A stretch of DNA of 53,019 nt from an uncultured Victivallis sp. (GTDB lineage: Bacteria > Verrucomicrobiota > Lentisphaeria > Victivallales > Victivallaceae): contig NZ_CALXSK010000023.1 in NCBI RefSeq assembly GCF_944391105.1, positions 1 through 53,019 on the forward strand, in the 5' to 3' direction. Each line of letters opens with the position of its first letter. Position 1 is the first letter of the stretch. The notes under the pieces are model-generated. The model did no database searches. It was not told the DNA's origin and was given only the letters and a program-made list of their open reading frames with translations. Both the position numbers and the translations under genes were made by a program. Below are positions 43,193 through 51,643 of the stretch, piece after piece.

Positions 43193-44920
43193 ATGAGCGA
43201 ATATCAGGTAATCGCCCGGAAGTGGCGTCCGCAGTGTTTCGCCGACGTGGTCGGGCAGGAGCATGTGGTGCGGACGCTCGAAAACGCGATCCGCAAACAA
43301 CGGACCGCGCATGCGTACCTCTTCGTCGGCCCGCGCGGCGTCGGCAAAACCACACTCGCGCGCATTTTCGCCAAGGCGATGAACTGTCTTGATCCGCAGG
43401 ACGGCGAACCGTGCTGTAAATGCGCCTCCTGCCGCGCGATCATGGAGGAGAGCAGTCTCGACGTGATCGAGATCGACGCCGCCAGCCGCAACTCCGCCGC
43501 CGATATGCGCGAACTCGCCGAGGATGTGATGCACCAGCCTGTCGCCGGGCGTTACAAGATCTACATCATCGACGAAGTCCACATGCTGACCGCGCAGGCA
43601 TGGAACGCGCTGCTCAAAACCGTCGAGGAACCCCCCGCCCATGTGAAGTTCATCTTCGCGACGACCGAGGTGCACAAGGTGTTGAAAACCATCATCTCGC
43701 GCTGTCAGCGGTTCGACCTGCTGCCGATCCCGACCCGCCGGATCGCCGAACGGCTGCGGCTGATCGCGGACCGCGAGGGCGTCGCGATCAACGACGACGC
43801 GATCAACGCCATCGCGCGCGCGGCAGAAGGCGGCATGCGCGACGCGCAGTCTCTGCTCGATCAGATGATCGCGTTTTTCGCGCAGGGGGATGGGAATGCG
43901 ATCACGGGCGAACAGGTGCTTTCGCTCTTCGGGTTGACCGACCGCGCGGATCTTGATGCGATTCTGCTGGCGATGCTGCGCAACCAGCCCGGCGAAGTTG
44001 TGAAAGTCATCGCGAACCTGTCGAAGAAGGGGAAGAATCTGGAGACGCTTTTCGACGATCTGCTCGAAGCGTTGCGGGCGGTGCAGCTCTGTGGAATTCT
44101 CCCCGATCCGGGCGAGGTGCTGAACGAGGCGCCCGAGACGATCGAACACTACCGCAAACTTGCGAAGATCGTCCGTCCCGATACGCTGCAGATCCTGCTT
44201 GAAACCGTCGCTCCCGTCGGCCGCGTCCTGCATGATGCGCTCAATAAACAGGTTTATCTTGAGACGATTCTGCTCAAGGCGATGCGCGAGGCGCATGCCG
44301 TTCGGATCAACGATTTGCTCGCCCGACTGAATCAGCTGCGCACCGCGGGCGAACTCAAGTTTCTCGAACAGCTCCCCGCCGAGATCAAACCCGCCGCTCC
44401 CGAAGTCGTGGTGATCGAGCGCCCCGTGGCAAAGGCGGAAGCCGTGCCTGCGCCCGCTCCTGAGCCGGAAGCAGTGGCCGAACCGGAGCCTGCGCCGATC
44501 TCTGAGCCGGAGCCTGCTCCGGAACCGGAATCAGCGCCTGAGCCGGAAGCTGCTGCTCCGGAACCGGAATCAGCGCCTGAGCCGGAAGCTGCTGCGCCGG
44601 AACCGGAATCAGCGCCTGAGCCGGAAGCTGCTGCCGGGAGTGAACCTGTCGCGCCATCCGCCACCGGGGATGAGGCGATGCAGGAGTTCGATGCATCGAC
44701 CGGAGAGACGGTGGAAATTCCGCTTGAGATGCCGTTGCTGCCCGAGGAGGACTCCGCGGAGAAGCTCGCTCCTGAAACGAAGCCGGGCCGCCGCAAACGG
44801 CGCAGCATTGCAAACGACAATCCGAAAGCGCTCGAAGATGCGCTCCAGGATCCGGTCGTTCACGAGATCGTCGATCTCTTCGGGGGCAAAGTCGTGGATA
44901 TTCACCGTCCGGAGCCGTAA
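43193..44920 (+). CDS. dnaX: DNA polymerase III subunit tau
   Basis: 575 residues. The clamp-loader AAA+ ATPase has the P-loop GPRGVGKT (46-53), a zinc module with Cys65/74/77/80 region (NC...CCKCASC), Walker B IYIIDEVHML and the SRC motif TIISRCQRF. After about residue 400 comes a long Pro/Glu/Ala-rich linker including a 13-residue tandem repeat, then a conserved-looking C-terminal helix (DPVVHEIVDLFGGKVVDI). No A-rich slippery heptamer for a gamma form was seen. GGGGAG lies before the ATG. Convergent with nadA. Confidence 0.95.
   Translation: MSEYQVIARKWRPQCFADVVGQEHVVRTLENAIRKQRTAHAYLFVGPRGVGKTTLARIFAKAMNCLDPQDGEPCCKCASCRAIMEESSLDVIEIDAASRNSAADMRELAEDVMHQPVAGRYKIYIIDEVHMLTAQAWNALLKTVEEPPAHVKFIFATTEVHKVLKTIISRCQRFDLLPIPTRRIAERLRLIADREGVAINDDAINAIARAAEGGMRDAQSLLDQMIAFFAQGDGNAITGEQVLSLFGLTDRADLDAILLAMLRNQPGEVVKVIANLSKKGKNLETLFDDLLEALRAVQLCGILPDPGEVLNEAPETIEHYRKLAKIVRPDTLQILLETVAPVGRVLHDALNKQVYLETILLKAMREAHAVRINDLLARLNQLRTAGELKFLEQLPAEIKPAAPEVVVIERPVAKAEAVPAPAPEPEAVAEPEPAPISEPEPAPEPESAPEPEAAAPEPESAPEPEAAAPEPESAPEPEAAAGSEPVAPSATGDEAMQEFDASTGETVEIPLEMPLLPEEDSAEKLAPETKPGRRKRRSIANDNPKALEDALQDPVVHEIVDLFGGKVVDIHRPEP
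44531..44638 (+). repeat. 39-bp in-frame tandem repeat inside dnaX
   Basis: Copies begin at 44531, 44570 and 44609; the third is partial. Each unit encodes 13 residues (Ser-Ala-Pro-Glu-Pro-Glu-Ala-Ala-Ala-Pro-Glu-Pro-Glu). The first two differ by one base. A looser Pro-Glu repeat extends upstream to about 44450. Likely a length-variable flexible linker. Confidence 0.9.
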
Positions 44921-44938
44921 CTCCGGCTCCGGGATCGG

Positions 44939-44957
44939 ACGCGGAGAGCGCGTTTTG
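44939..44957 (+). terminator. weak hairpin terminator after dnaX
   Basis: Five-pair stem ACGCG/CGCGT with a GAGAG loop followed by TTT, preceded by another GC-rich hairpin (44911-44930). It lies in the 38-nt gap before the convergent nadA. Confidence 0.4.
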
Positions 44958-44958
44958 T

Positions 44959-45861
44959 TCAGGAACGCGCGATCATCGCCTCAATCGGTTTGACGGCCTC
45001 GCGCAGGATCTCTTCGGAGAGTTCGATGCGCGGGGCCATATTTTTCAGGCAGTCGCGGACGTTCTCGAGCGTGATTTTCTTCATGTCCGGGCAGATCATC
45101 TCCGGCTGGAGCGGATAGAACTCCTTGCCCGGATTCTCCTTGCGCAGACGGTGCAGAATCCCGGATTCCGTGCCGATGATGAACGCCTTGTCAGACGACT
45201 CCCGGACGAATTTCAGAATTCCGCCCGTGCTGAGCGCCTGGTCCGCGGCGGCGACGACCTCCGGCGTACATTCCGGGTGAACGAGCACCTTGGCTCCGGG
45301 GTGGGCGGCGCGCGCTTCGGCGATCATCTCCGGGGTAACGCGGTCGTGCGTCGGGCAGCAGCCGGGCCAGAGATCCATTTTGCAGTCGAGTTTGCGGTTC
45401 ATATTGCCGCCGAGATTGCGGTCCGGCAGAAAGAGGACCTCCTGTCCTTCCGGCAGCTCGGAGATGATTTTCTCGGCATTGCCGGAGGTGCAGCAGAGAT
45501 CGACGTGCGCCTTCACGTCGGCGGTGGTGTTCACGTAAGCGACGAGAAACGCCTCCGGATGCGCGGCGCGATAGGCCGCAACCGCGTCCGCCGCCGCCAT
45601 GTCCGCCATCGGACAGCCCGCGTCGGGATTCGGCAGCAGCACGACCGAGTCGGGAGAGAGCAGCTTCGCGGTCTCGGCCATGAAGCGGACGCCGCAGAAG
45701 ACGATTGTCTCGGCTTTCACGTTCTTCGCCTTGATCGAGAGTTCGAGCGAGTCTCCGGTGAAGTCCGCAATCTCCTGAAGTTCGGGGCGCACGTAGTTGT
45801 GGGCGAGAATGACCGCGTTGCGTTCGGTCTTGAGCTGTTTGATTTCTTCGATCAGATTCAT
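44959..45861 (-). CDS. nadA: quinolinate synthase
   Basis: 300 residues. NadA condenses iminoaspartate with dihydroxyacetone phosphate to quinolinate in NAD synthesis, with a 4Fe-4S cluster. Motifs: ILAHNYVRPE at the N-terminus, VFCGVRFMAETAKLL, DLCCTSGNA, WPGCCPTHDRV and EMICPDMKKI, which together supply the three cluster cysteines. The start at 45861 follows CAGGAG. A longer frame to 46038 would run into the upstream lipoprotein gene and is not used. nadB and nadC are not in the window. Confidence 0.96.
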   Translation of the reverse strand: MNLIEEIKQLKTERNAVILAHNYVRPELQEIADFTGDSLELSIKAKNVKAETIVFCGVRFMAETAKLLSPDSVVLLPNPDAGCPMADMAAADAVAAYRAAHPEAFLVAYVNTTADVKAHVDLCCTSGNAEKIISELPEGQEVLFLPDRNLGGNMNRKLDCKMDLWPGCCPTHDRVTPEMIAEARAAHPGAKVLVHPECTPEVVAAADQALSTGGILKFVRESSDKAFIIGTESGILHRLRKENPGKEFYPLQPEMICPDMKKITLENVRDCLKNMAPRIELSEEILREAVKPIEAMIARS

Positions 45862-45907
45862 CTGTAAACTCCTGATGTGGTTGAAATGTTGAAAGGTTTC
45901 CTCCCGT

Positions 45908-46855
45908 CTATTCCGGGGAGAAGCAGCGACTGCAGCGCCAGAAGGTTTTGCCGTCCGGCAGTTCGATGAGAAGATCCGAACCGTAATGGTCGGCCAGACT
46001 CCGGGCGACTGCGCCTGTTCCGCTGTGCTCGAGCGCAAAGATGTCCTCGACGGCGGCGAGCCGGATCCGCAGCAGAGCGTACCGCCCGCTTGCGAGGTGA
46101 AGTTTCAGCGCTTCCCGGAGCTCGGCCGGGTCGGAGAATTCGGCCCTGCTCCCGATTTTGACCGGCTGATCCTTCGCGAAGTCGAGCGTCAGAACCGCAT
46201 TCGGTGCGTAGTCCGGCTTCGCATGGGAACGTTCGGCCTGGCAGTAGACCCCGGCTTTTGCGGCGCTGCGGTCGAACGGGCGGAACGGTTCGGGGGGGCT
46301 CTCCGGCTGTACGGCTTCGACGAAGGCGATGCCGGGCGACCAGTCGGCATCCTCTTCGAGCGGTTCGACCGGGAGCGCCTTGCCGTCGAACTCCGCCCCC
46401 GGCATGAGCCACGGGGAAGTTGCGGAAGCGACTTCAAATGTGCGCGCCTTGAGCTCCGCAAGCAGAGCTGCTTTCCCCGCTTCGTCGAGTTTCGACCGGA
46501 AGAACGCGAAAGGCTCTTCCTGCGCTTCGAGCGGAATCATCGACCAGAGTTCCCCAGAACACGTGAGCACAAGCAGCCGCGCGGGCTGTCGCCGGCGCTC
46601 GAAAAAGCGGCTGCATTCACCGTTCAGGAGCGCAACTTCGCGGAACGGCGCACGCAGTACGCGCGGCGTGCCGACTGCGAGGGCGTCTCCGTAGTCGCAG
46701 ACGGGGATGACCAGCGCCCTGGACTCCTCGCCGAGCTGGTATGCGAGCGCACGGGGCGCCTTTTCCGACAGAGCCGGCCCGGTCGGAAAAAGCGAACAGC
46801 CCGCAGCCAGCAGGGCGACGGCGAACGCGGTGGACAACGTATTCAAAACTCTCAT
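45908..46855 (-). CDS. lipoprotein of unknown function
   Basis: 315 residues. A signal peptide ends in the lipobox LLAAGC with Cys20 or so as the lipidation site, followed by SLFPTGP. The mature part is about 295 residues with no recognised domain; one CSRC pair near the C-terminus (WRCSRCFSPE) and scattered cysteines are notable. Probably attached to the outer or inner membrane facing the periplasm. RBS is weak. It lies 46 nt upstream of nadA on the same strand, without an evident functional link. Confidence 0.7.
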   Translation of the reverse strand: MRVLNTLSTAFAVALLAAGCSLFPTGPALSEKAPRALAYQLGEESRALVIPVCDYGDALAVGTPRVLRAPFREVALLNGECSRFFERRRQPARLLVLTCSGELWSMIPLEAQEEPFAFFRSKLDEAGKAALLAELKARTFEVASATSPWLMPGAEFDGKALPVEPLEEDADWSPGIAFVEAVQPESPPEPFRPFDRSAAKAGVYCQAERSHAKPDYAPNAVLTLDFAKDQPVKIGSRAEFSDPAELREALKLHLASGRYALLRIRLAAVEDIFALEHSGTGAVARSLADHYGSDLLIELPDGKTFWRCSRCFSPE

Positions 46856-46940
46856 AATTTTTCTGCTTTCGATGTTGATCGGGATGACGTGTTATTAACA
46901 TAATATGGAAAGTTTTTTTTTCAAACCGTGAACTGTTTCC

Positions 46941-46975
46941 GCCGGGGCTTCCTGCGATAAGGAGCGAGGCCCGGC
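46941..46975. other. GC-rich inverted repeat in the lipoprotein/tRNA-Gly intergenic region
   Basis: GCCGGG (46941-46946) pairs with CCCGGC (46970-46975), with partial pairing inside. The 225-bp gap holds no gene. No T-run follows on either strand, so it is not a clear terminator. It may be an extragenic repeat or part of a leader. Confidence 0.3.
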
Positions 46976-47029
46976 CGGAGACCGGAAGGATCCAAACCGG
47001 AAAATTTCAAAAAAAATGCGGTCCGATGC

Positions 47030-47057
47030 TTGCATTTTTCAGAAGCGGTTATATATT
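47030..47057 (+). promoter_or_regulatory. promoter of the tRNA-Gly pair
   Basis: TTGCAT (47030-47035), 16-nt spacer and TATATT (47052-47057), 23 nt before the first tRNA. Confidence 0.6.
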
Positions 47058-47080
47058 GTACAACGTTGAAAACGAAAAGT

Positions 47081-47156
47081 GCGAGTGTAGCTCAGTTGGT
47101 AGAGCATCACGTTGCCAACGTGATTGTCGCCGGTTCGATTCCGGTCACTCGCTCCA
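47081..47156 (+). tRNA. tRNA-Gly (anticodon GCC), first copy
   Basis: 76 nt with acceptor stem GCGAGTG/CACTCGC, D-arm GCTCAGTTGGTAGAGC, anticodon loop TTGCCAA giving GCC, T-arm with GGTTCGATTCC, discriminator T and encoded CCA. Identical to the second copy over the full length. Confidence 0.97.
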
Positions 47157-47176
47157 TTTTTCGAATTCACACAGGT

Positions 47177-47252
47177 GCGAGTGTAGCTCAGTTGGTAGAG
47201 CATCACGTTGCCAACGTGATTGTCGCCGGTTCGATTCCGGTCACTCGCTCCA
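47177..47252 (+). tRNA. tRNA-Gly (anticodon GCC), second identical copy
   Basis: Identical to the copy at 47081-47156, from which it is separated by a 20-nt spacer. A run of eight T follows the CCA and may end the transcript. The shared sequence extends a few bases past the CCA (attttt), consistent with a recent tandem duplication of about 96 bp. Confidence 0.97.
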
Positions 47253-47352
47253 TTTTTTTTCTCTTGTTTCCAGATTCCCGCGATCCCGTGTTTGAACGGA
47301 AAGGTTGACATCTCATCTGTTGTCATGATTCCACTACGCACGGAGGTGAACC

Positions 47353-48849
47353 ATGATTGCAGAGAATCTTTACCACGCGAACCTGAAGATCACCGGCGAC
47401 GGTCTTGTCACACTCGAAAGTGCCTGGCTTCTCGCTCTCGCCGAACCGGCGGAATCCGCCGGGCAGCTGCTTGAGGAAGCGCGCGCCTGGGCGGGCGCGG
47501 TGGGTGATCCGTTCCGGGTGCCGCTGCCGGACGGCTCGTATGAATTTTCCACGCAACTGTCGGTCGCGGCGATCGAATTCAACCCGGTCAACGCCGGAAC
47601 CTGCCGCGTGATCTATTCCGGCACCGGATTCGCCGCGGCGGGGGAGGGGGAAGGGGGAGAAGAGACCGGGCCGCTTCTGCCTGTCGCCGTGGGGGAGACG
47701 GTCGATACGTTCGGAGCCGACGGTTCTCTGCAGCGGCGCCGCCGGTTCCGCCTTCCCGCCGGAGCAGACAACTCCCTGATTCCCCGGCCGGGCACGCTGC
47801 TTGAATGGGAAGGCGGCGCTTTCGTCTGCTCCGCCTGCACCTTGACCGATCAGGGCGTGGCGGGGTGCGAGTTCGAGGTGACTGCGCGTGAAACAACGAC
47901 CTTCCAGCTCGGCCTGCCGGAGCACGGTTTCGACGATGACGGTTTTGAAACCTGTTCCGTCGTCTGGTTCGTGAGTTCCGAAGCGTTCGACTCCTTTCTT
48001 GCGGCCCATCCGGTCGGCGAGCCGGAAGCGTGGGCAGGCGAAAAATTCCTGCTGGTCTCGGCTGCTTCAAAACCCTTCGGAAAGGCCGGATACGAGGTTA
48101 CGCTGCTCGCCCGCAAGGTCGAGACGCGCTGCATTTCGAAAGTCCGCACGGAGTCGTTTGCGGGGACGACCCGGGCCGGGACGATCCGGCGGAAGATCGT
48201 CTGGAACGCCCGCTGGCGCGTCGCTGCGGAGGAGCTCTCCTCGTTTCTCGGGCTGACCGGCACCGCACCGGCCGACTGGCCGGAGGCGAACTGCCTGATT
48301 ACGGACATCGTACCGAAACAGCTTTCTTCGATGGAATACGAGGTGGATGTCGAGGTGCAGCATCGGAACAATCCCGGGCTGTTCGAGCGATATTCCGTCG
48401 ACGATCGTTCCGACCTGTCGACGCGGACGGATATCTCCGTGGATATGGCGGATTTTCAGATACAGGCGCAGATGGCCGGATATCAGCTGCTTCCGAGCGG
48501 GAAATATATGCCGATCCCGAATTGGAACAGCACTTACGAGTGTCCGCTTCAGACGGACGGCTGGCTGCCGATCTGCATGATCAACGCCACGTACCGCTGT
48601 CTGATCCTGACCGTGACCACGTTCAAACGTGGTGACACGAAATCCCAGATCGACGATCTCATCGAGTGGGCGAGCGTCCGCGTGCAGCAGATGTCGGTGG
48701 AGGGCATCAACGGCTCTTATCTGCGGATCCGCCAGTCCAGCCGGGAAGTTTTCGACGATGAGGGGAATCTGTACACGCGCATCACCCGCAGCTATCAGCG
48801 CGCGCCGGGAGGTTTCTCCTGGAATCCGAACTACTGGGAAGAGCGTTGA
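47353..48849 (+). CDS. protein of unknown function paired with a phage terminase, probably phage-derived
   Basis: 498 residues, no signal peptide and no membrane helices. The N-terminal half contains a Gly/Glu-rich linker (around residues 95-110); the C-terminal half is rich in Trp, Tyr and Asn and ends in SYQRAPGGFSWNPNYWEER. No family is recognised. A very strong RBS (CGGAGGTGAACC) precedes the ATG. Its stop is 1 nt before the terminase start, so it is cotranscribed with it and may be a virion or packaging protein. Base composition is like its neighbours, which suggests an old acquisition. Confidence 0.6.
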   Translation: MIAENLYHANLKITGDGLVTLESAWLLALAEPAESAGQLLEEARAWAGAVGDPFRVPLPDGSYEFSTQLSVAAIEFNPVNAGTCRVIYSGTGFAAAGEGEGGEETGPLLPVAVGETVDTFGADGSLQRRRRFRLPAGADNSLIPRPGTLLEWEGGAFVCSACTLTDQGVAGCEFEVTARETTTFQLGLPEHGFDDDGFETCSVVWFVSSEAFDSFLAAHPVGEPEAWAGEKFLLVSAASKPFGKAGYEVTLLARKVETRCISKVRTESFAGTTRAGTIRRKIVWNARWRVAAEELSSFLGLTGTAPADWPEANCLITDIVPKQLSSMEYEVDVEVQHRNNPGLFERYSVDDRSDLSTRTDISVDMADFQIQAQMAGYQLLPSGKYMPIPNWNSTYECPLQTDGWLPICMINATYRCLILTVTTFKRGDTKSQIDDLIEWASVRVQQMSVEGINGSYLRIRQSSREVFDDEGNLYTRITRSYQRAPGGFSWNPNYWEER

Positions 48850-48850
48850 C

Positions 48851-50104
48851 ATGGCGCACTCCTTCCGCAAGACTCCGGCGCAGCGCCGGGCGTTGAAACT
48901 GCTCGGCGGAGGAAGTCGTTACGTGCTTTTGTTCGGCGGGTCCCGTTCCGGAAAAACATTCATCCTCGTCTACGCGCTTCTGGTTCGCGCATTGCGTGTT
49001 CCGGGCAGTCGCCATGCGATTCTGCGTCTGCACTCGAACGCGGTTCGGCAGTCGGTGCTGATGGATACGCTGCCGAAGGTGGTTCGCCTGGCATTCCCGC
49101 AGCTGCGTCTGAAGGAGTCCGCGCGCGACCAGTTCGTGCGGCTGCCGAACCGCTCGGAGATCTGGTTCGGCGGACTTGACGCGGGGGAGCGGGCCGATAA
49201 GATTCTCGGCAAGGAGTTCAGCACGCTCTACTTCAACGAGTGTTCCGAGATCGGATATGAGGAGGTCAATACGGCGCTGACCCGCCTCGCGCAGAAAACG
49301 TCGCTCGTGAACAAAGCCTATTTTGACTGCAATCCCTCCGGCAAATCTCACTGGAGTTACCGGCTGTTCATGGAGAAGATCGATCCGGAATCGAATCTGC
49401 CGCTTGTCTTTCCGCGACAGTACGCGTCGATGCTGCTGAATCCTGCGGAGAATGCGGAAAATCTCCCCGCCGGATATCTGGAGGAGACGCTTGCCGGACT
49501 GCCGGAACGGCAGCGGGCCCGGTTTCTCGAAGGAGCCTGGCTCGACGACATGGCCGGAGCGCTCTGGTCACAGCGGCTCATCGACCGGAATCGTGTGGCG
49601 AACGCTCCGGAACTCGACCGGATCGTCGTCGGAGTAGACCCCGCCGTGACCGGCAACCCCGCGAGCGACACGACCGGGATCGTCACAGTCGGACGTTCGA
49701 GGGACAATCACTTCTACGTCCTTTCTGACGCAAGCCGCCGGGGGCGTCCGCTTGAATGGGCTGCGGCGGTCAATGCGGAGTACGAACGGTTTCAGGCCGA
49801 CCGGGTCATCGGCGAGGTCAACAATGGAGGAGAACTCGTGGAAACCGTTCTCCGACAGGTCAACTGGAGTCTGAGTTACAGCTCCGTGCGCGCCACCCGC
49901 GGGAAAATCGCCAGAGCCGAACCCGTTGCGGCGCTTTATGAACAGGGCAGGGTGCACCATGTCGGCCGCTTCCCCGAACTGGAGGAGGAGATGACCGGAT
50001 TCACGCCTGCGAGTTCGGCGAGTCCGGATCGGCTCGATGCGCTGGTCTGGGCGGTCACGGTGTTAAGTTCCGGGAGCGGCGCTTCCCGTCTGATTCCCGC
50101 CTGA
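48851..50104 (+). CDS. phage terminase large subunit
   Basis: 417 residues. The packaging ATPase has Walker A GGSRSGKT (29-36) and Walker B TLYFNE with Glu130 as catalytic carboxylate. The RNase H-like nuclease domain begins at VVGVDPAVTG with Asp263, and the C-terminal SPDRLDALVWAV holds another typical metal-binding aspartate. All motifs are intact. The true start is 48851; a longer frame to 48629 lies within the previous gene. No portal, capsid, small terminase or integrase genes are next to it, so it is an orphan remnant or a domesticated module. Confidence 0.88.
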   Translation: MAHSFRKTPAQRRALKLLGGGSRYVLLFGGSRSGKTFILVYALLVRALRVPGSRHAILRLHSNAVRQSVLMDTLPKVVRLAFPQLRLKESARDQFVRLPNRSEIWFGGLDAGERADKILGKEFSTLYFNECSEIGYEEVNTALTRLAQKTSLVNKAYFDCNPSGKSHWSYRLFMEKIDPESNLPLVFPRQYASMLLNPAENAENLPAGYLEETLAGLPERQRARFLEGAWLDDMAGALWSQRLIDRNRVANAPELDRIVVGVDPAVTGNPASDTTGIVTVGRSRDNHFYVLSDASRRGRPLEWAAAVNAEYERFQADRVIGEVNNGGELVETVLRQVNWSLSYSSVRATRGKIARAEPVAALYEQGRVHHVGRFPELEEEMTGFTPASSASPDRLDALVWAVTVLSSGSGASRLIPA

Positions 50105-50179
50105 TTTGTTGTATCCGGGAGTGGTAATCCACGTCAAGAAGCTGTACATTATCGGAAAGTCAGGATGGAGATTCGGATT

Positions 50180-50611
50180 ATGAGGTTTTTTTTCTGTATT
50201 CTGTCGCTTCTGGGATTGTTGCACTATCTGCAGGTGACAAATATGCTTGCGCTCTTTTGCGGGAGTCTTGCATGGAACGAATTCTGCTCCCGGCTGCCGT
50301 TGTCTGAGATGCCGGTTCCGAAATTTCTTTGGTATATTGCGCTTTTCGTCATTCCGCCTTTTTTTTATCTTTCCTGTCTTACGACTCATTGCGTGCGCCT
50401 TTCGCGGCTGGTTCGGAAACGGCTGTTTATCGGCGCCTGCGTGGGCGTAGCGCTTTTCATGCCGCTGCTTCTGAGGAGTTTTCCTGCGATTCCGCGCGAT
50501 ATTTGCGTGCTTCTGGTGTTGTGGGCGATTTCGCTGTGGTTTGAGCGGAAAGCGGTCGCCGGCACGCCCGAAGGCGGCGGTGAATCGGAACATGACTCAT
50601 TCCGTCAATGA
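50180..50611 (+). CDS. small polytopic membrane protein of unknown function
   Basis: 143 residues with about four hydrophobic helices (2-25, 50-70, 82-100, 108-122 roughly) and a short hydrophilic tail. The ATG at 50180 has GGAG nine bases upstream; an ATG at 50165 is the alternative. It lies 75 nt after the terminase gene and is convergent with the AraC gene. No family recognised; poor codon regularity makes it a less certain gene. Confidence 0.5.
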   Translation: MRFFFCILSLLGLLHYLQVTNMLALFCGSLAWNEFCSRLPLSEMPVPKFLWYIALFVIPPFFYLSCLTTHCVRLSRLVRKRLFIGACVGVALFMPLLLRSFPAIPRDICVLLVLWAISLWFERKAVAGTPEGGGESEHDSFRQ

Positions 50612-50664
50612 ACACGAAATGCGCATTCTGCATATCAGGGCGCGGTTCGAGCCGTCCGCCGGGA

Positions 50665-51534
50665 TTACGAACTTCCGTTCCGCCTTTTCCGGAACTCTCC
50701 CGGCGTGACACCGCACTCGCGCGTGAATTCGCGGTTGAAATAGAACTCGTTGCTGAATCCGACCGCCGCAGCGACCTCCTTGAGCGGCATTTTGGTGGAT
50801 TCAAGCAGATTGCGTGCACGCCGGATGCGTTCCTGCCGCAGCAGAGTGTGGAAGGGCCTGCCGAAATGATACTTGACGACATGGCAGCAGTGCGAGGGGG
50901 AGAGATGCATCGCCGCCGCGAGTTCGGCCAGCCCGACGTTTTCATGCGCATGTTCTTCGAGAAAGCGGCGGATCTGGTTGCTCTGCCCCTGCGGTGCTCC
51001 GGCGCGGTGGCGACAGAGATCGGCGTAATATAAGATTCCCTGTCCGAGCAGTTGCAGCTCGAGCGCGAGATTTTCGTCGAGCAGCTCATCCGGGGAGGGG
51101 AGTGTTTCGAAAAGTGTTCTGAGTCCCGGCGTGAGGTCATCCGGAGGAGTCACCCCGGGCGTTCGGAACACCCCGGCATAGAGCAGCAGTACGGGCGAGC
51201 CATTGCGCTCGAGTGGTACGATCAATTCAGTCACACCTTTCCAGCAGTGGTGCAGAAACGGTTTGCGCAGCCGGTCTCCCGCCGCTTCCACCCGGAGCAT
51301 GCACTCCTCATGGCAGCGCCGGTTCCAGCCGGGGAGTTCGAATCGCCCGGAAATGCAGTAAGGGTGCATGTGCATGCCGCGATCGGGAAAGAAGGCGCGT
51401 CCATCCTCATGGCAGAGGAGTCCGCGGCAGTCGTGGAGCGTCAGATGGATTCCGCGCCGCCTTTCCAGCGCCCGGAGTCCTTTCCGGAGCATTTCCCCGG
51501 GAGAATCAGGATCGATTTTGGGAAAGTTTGTCAT
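50665..51534 (-). CDS. AraC-family regulator with PocR-type sensory domain
   Basis: 289 residues. Residues about 15-150 fit the PocR sensory domain: LTLHDCRGLL, then a Cys/His-rich stretch HPYCISGRFELPGWNRRCHEEC and VTELIVPLERNGSPVLLLYAG. The C-terminal 100 residues are a double helix-turn-helix (VGLAELAAAMHLSPSHCCHV and LKEVAAAVGFSNEFYFNREF). PocR domains bind small diols or related hydrocarbons; here the ligand is unknown. It is divergent from the FAD oxidoreductase gene, its likely target. Confidence 0.9.
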   Translation of the reverse strand: MTNFPKIDPDSPGEMLRKGLRALERRRGIHLTLHDCRGLLCHEDGRAFFPDRGMHMHPYCISGRFELPGWNRRCHEECMLRVEAAGDRLRKPFLHHCWKGVTELIVPLERNGSPVLLLYAGVFRTPGVTPPDDLTPGLRTLFETLPSPDELLDENLALELQLLGQGILYYADLCRHRAGAPQGQSNQIRRFLEEHAHENVGLAELAAAMHLSPSHCCHVVKYHFGRPFHTLLRQERIRRARNLLESTKMPLKEVAAAVGFSNEFYFNREFTRECGVTPGEFRKRRNGSS

Positions 51535-51563
51535 AATATTCCGGTTAAAAACAATTTTCTATA

Positions 51564-51613
51564 AAGATACAGCTTTTTTATGCATTTTCAAATGGATCAT
51601 GTCCGGGTATACT
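51564..51613. promoter_or_regulatory. divergent promoters of the PocR-AraC regulator and the FAD oxidoreductase
   Basis: Minus strand: TTGAAA (51591-51586), 16-nt spacer, TATCTT (51569-51564). Plus strand: a good -10 TATACT (51608-51613) but only a poor -35 near 51585-51591, overlapping the -35 of the other promoter. The weak -35 would suit activator-dependent transcription by the AraC protein. Confidence 0.5.
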
Positions 51614-51643
51614 ATATTCCGGAACAAGGGAGGCTTGGAAATC

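Noticed and set aside
43193..44920. Programmed frameshift in dnaX giving a gamma subunit
   Set aside because: No A-rich slippery heptamer with downstream hairpin was found in the expected region.
47039..47341. Repeated protein sequence in frames across the tRNA-Gly pair
   Set aside because: The repeat is simply the two identical tRNA genes translated; not a coding repeat.
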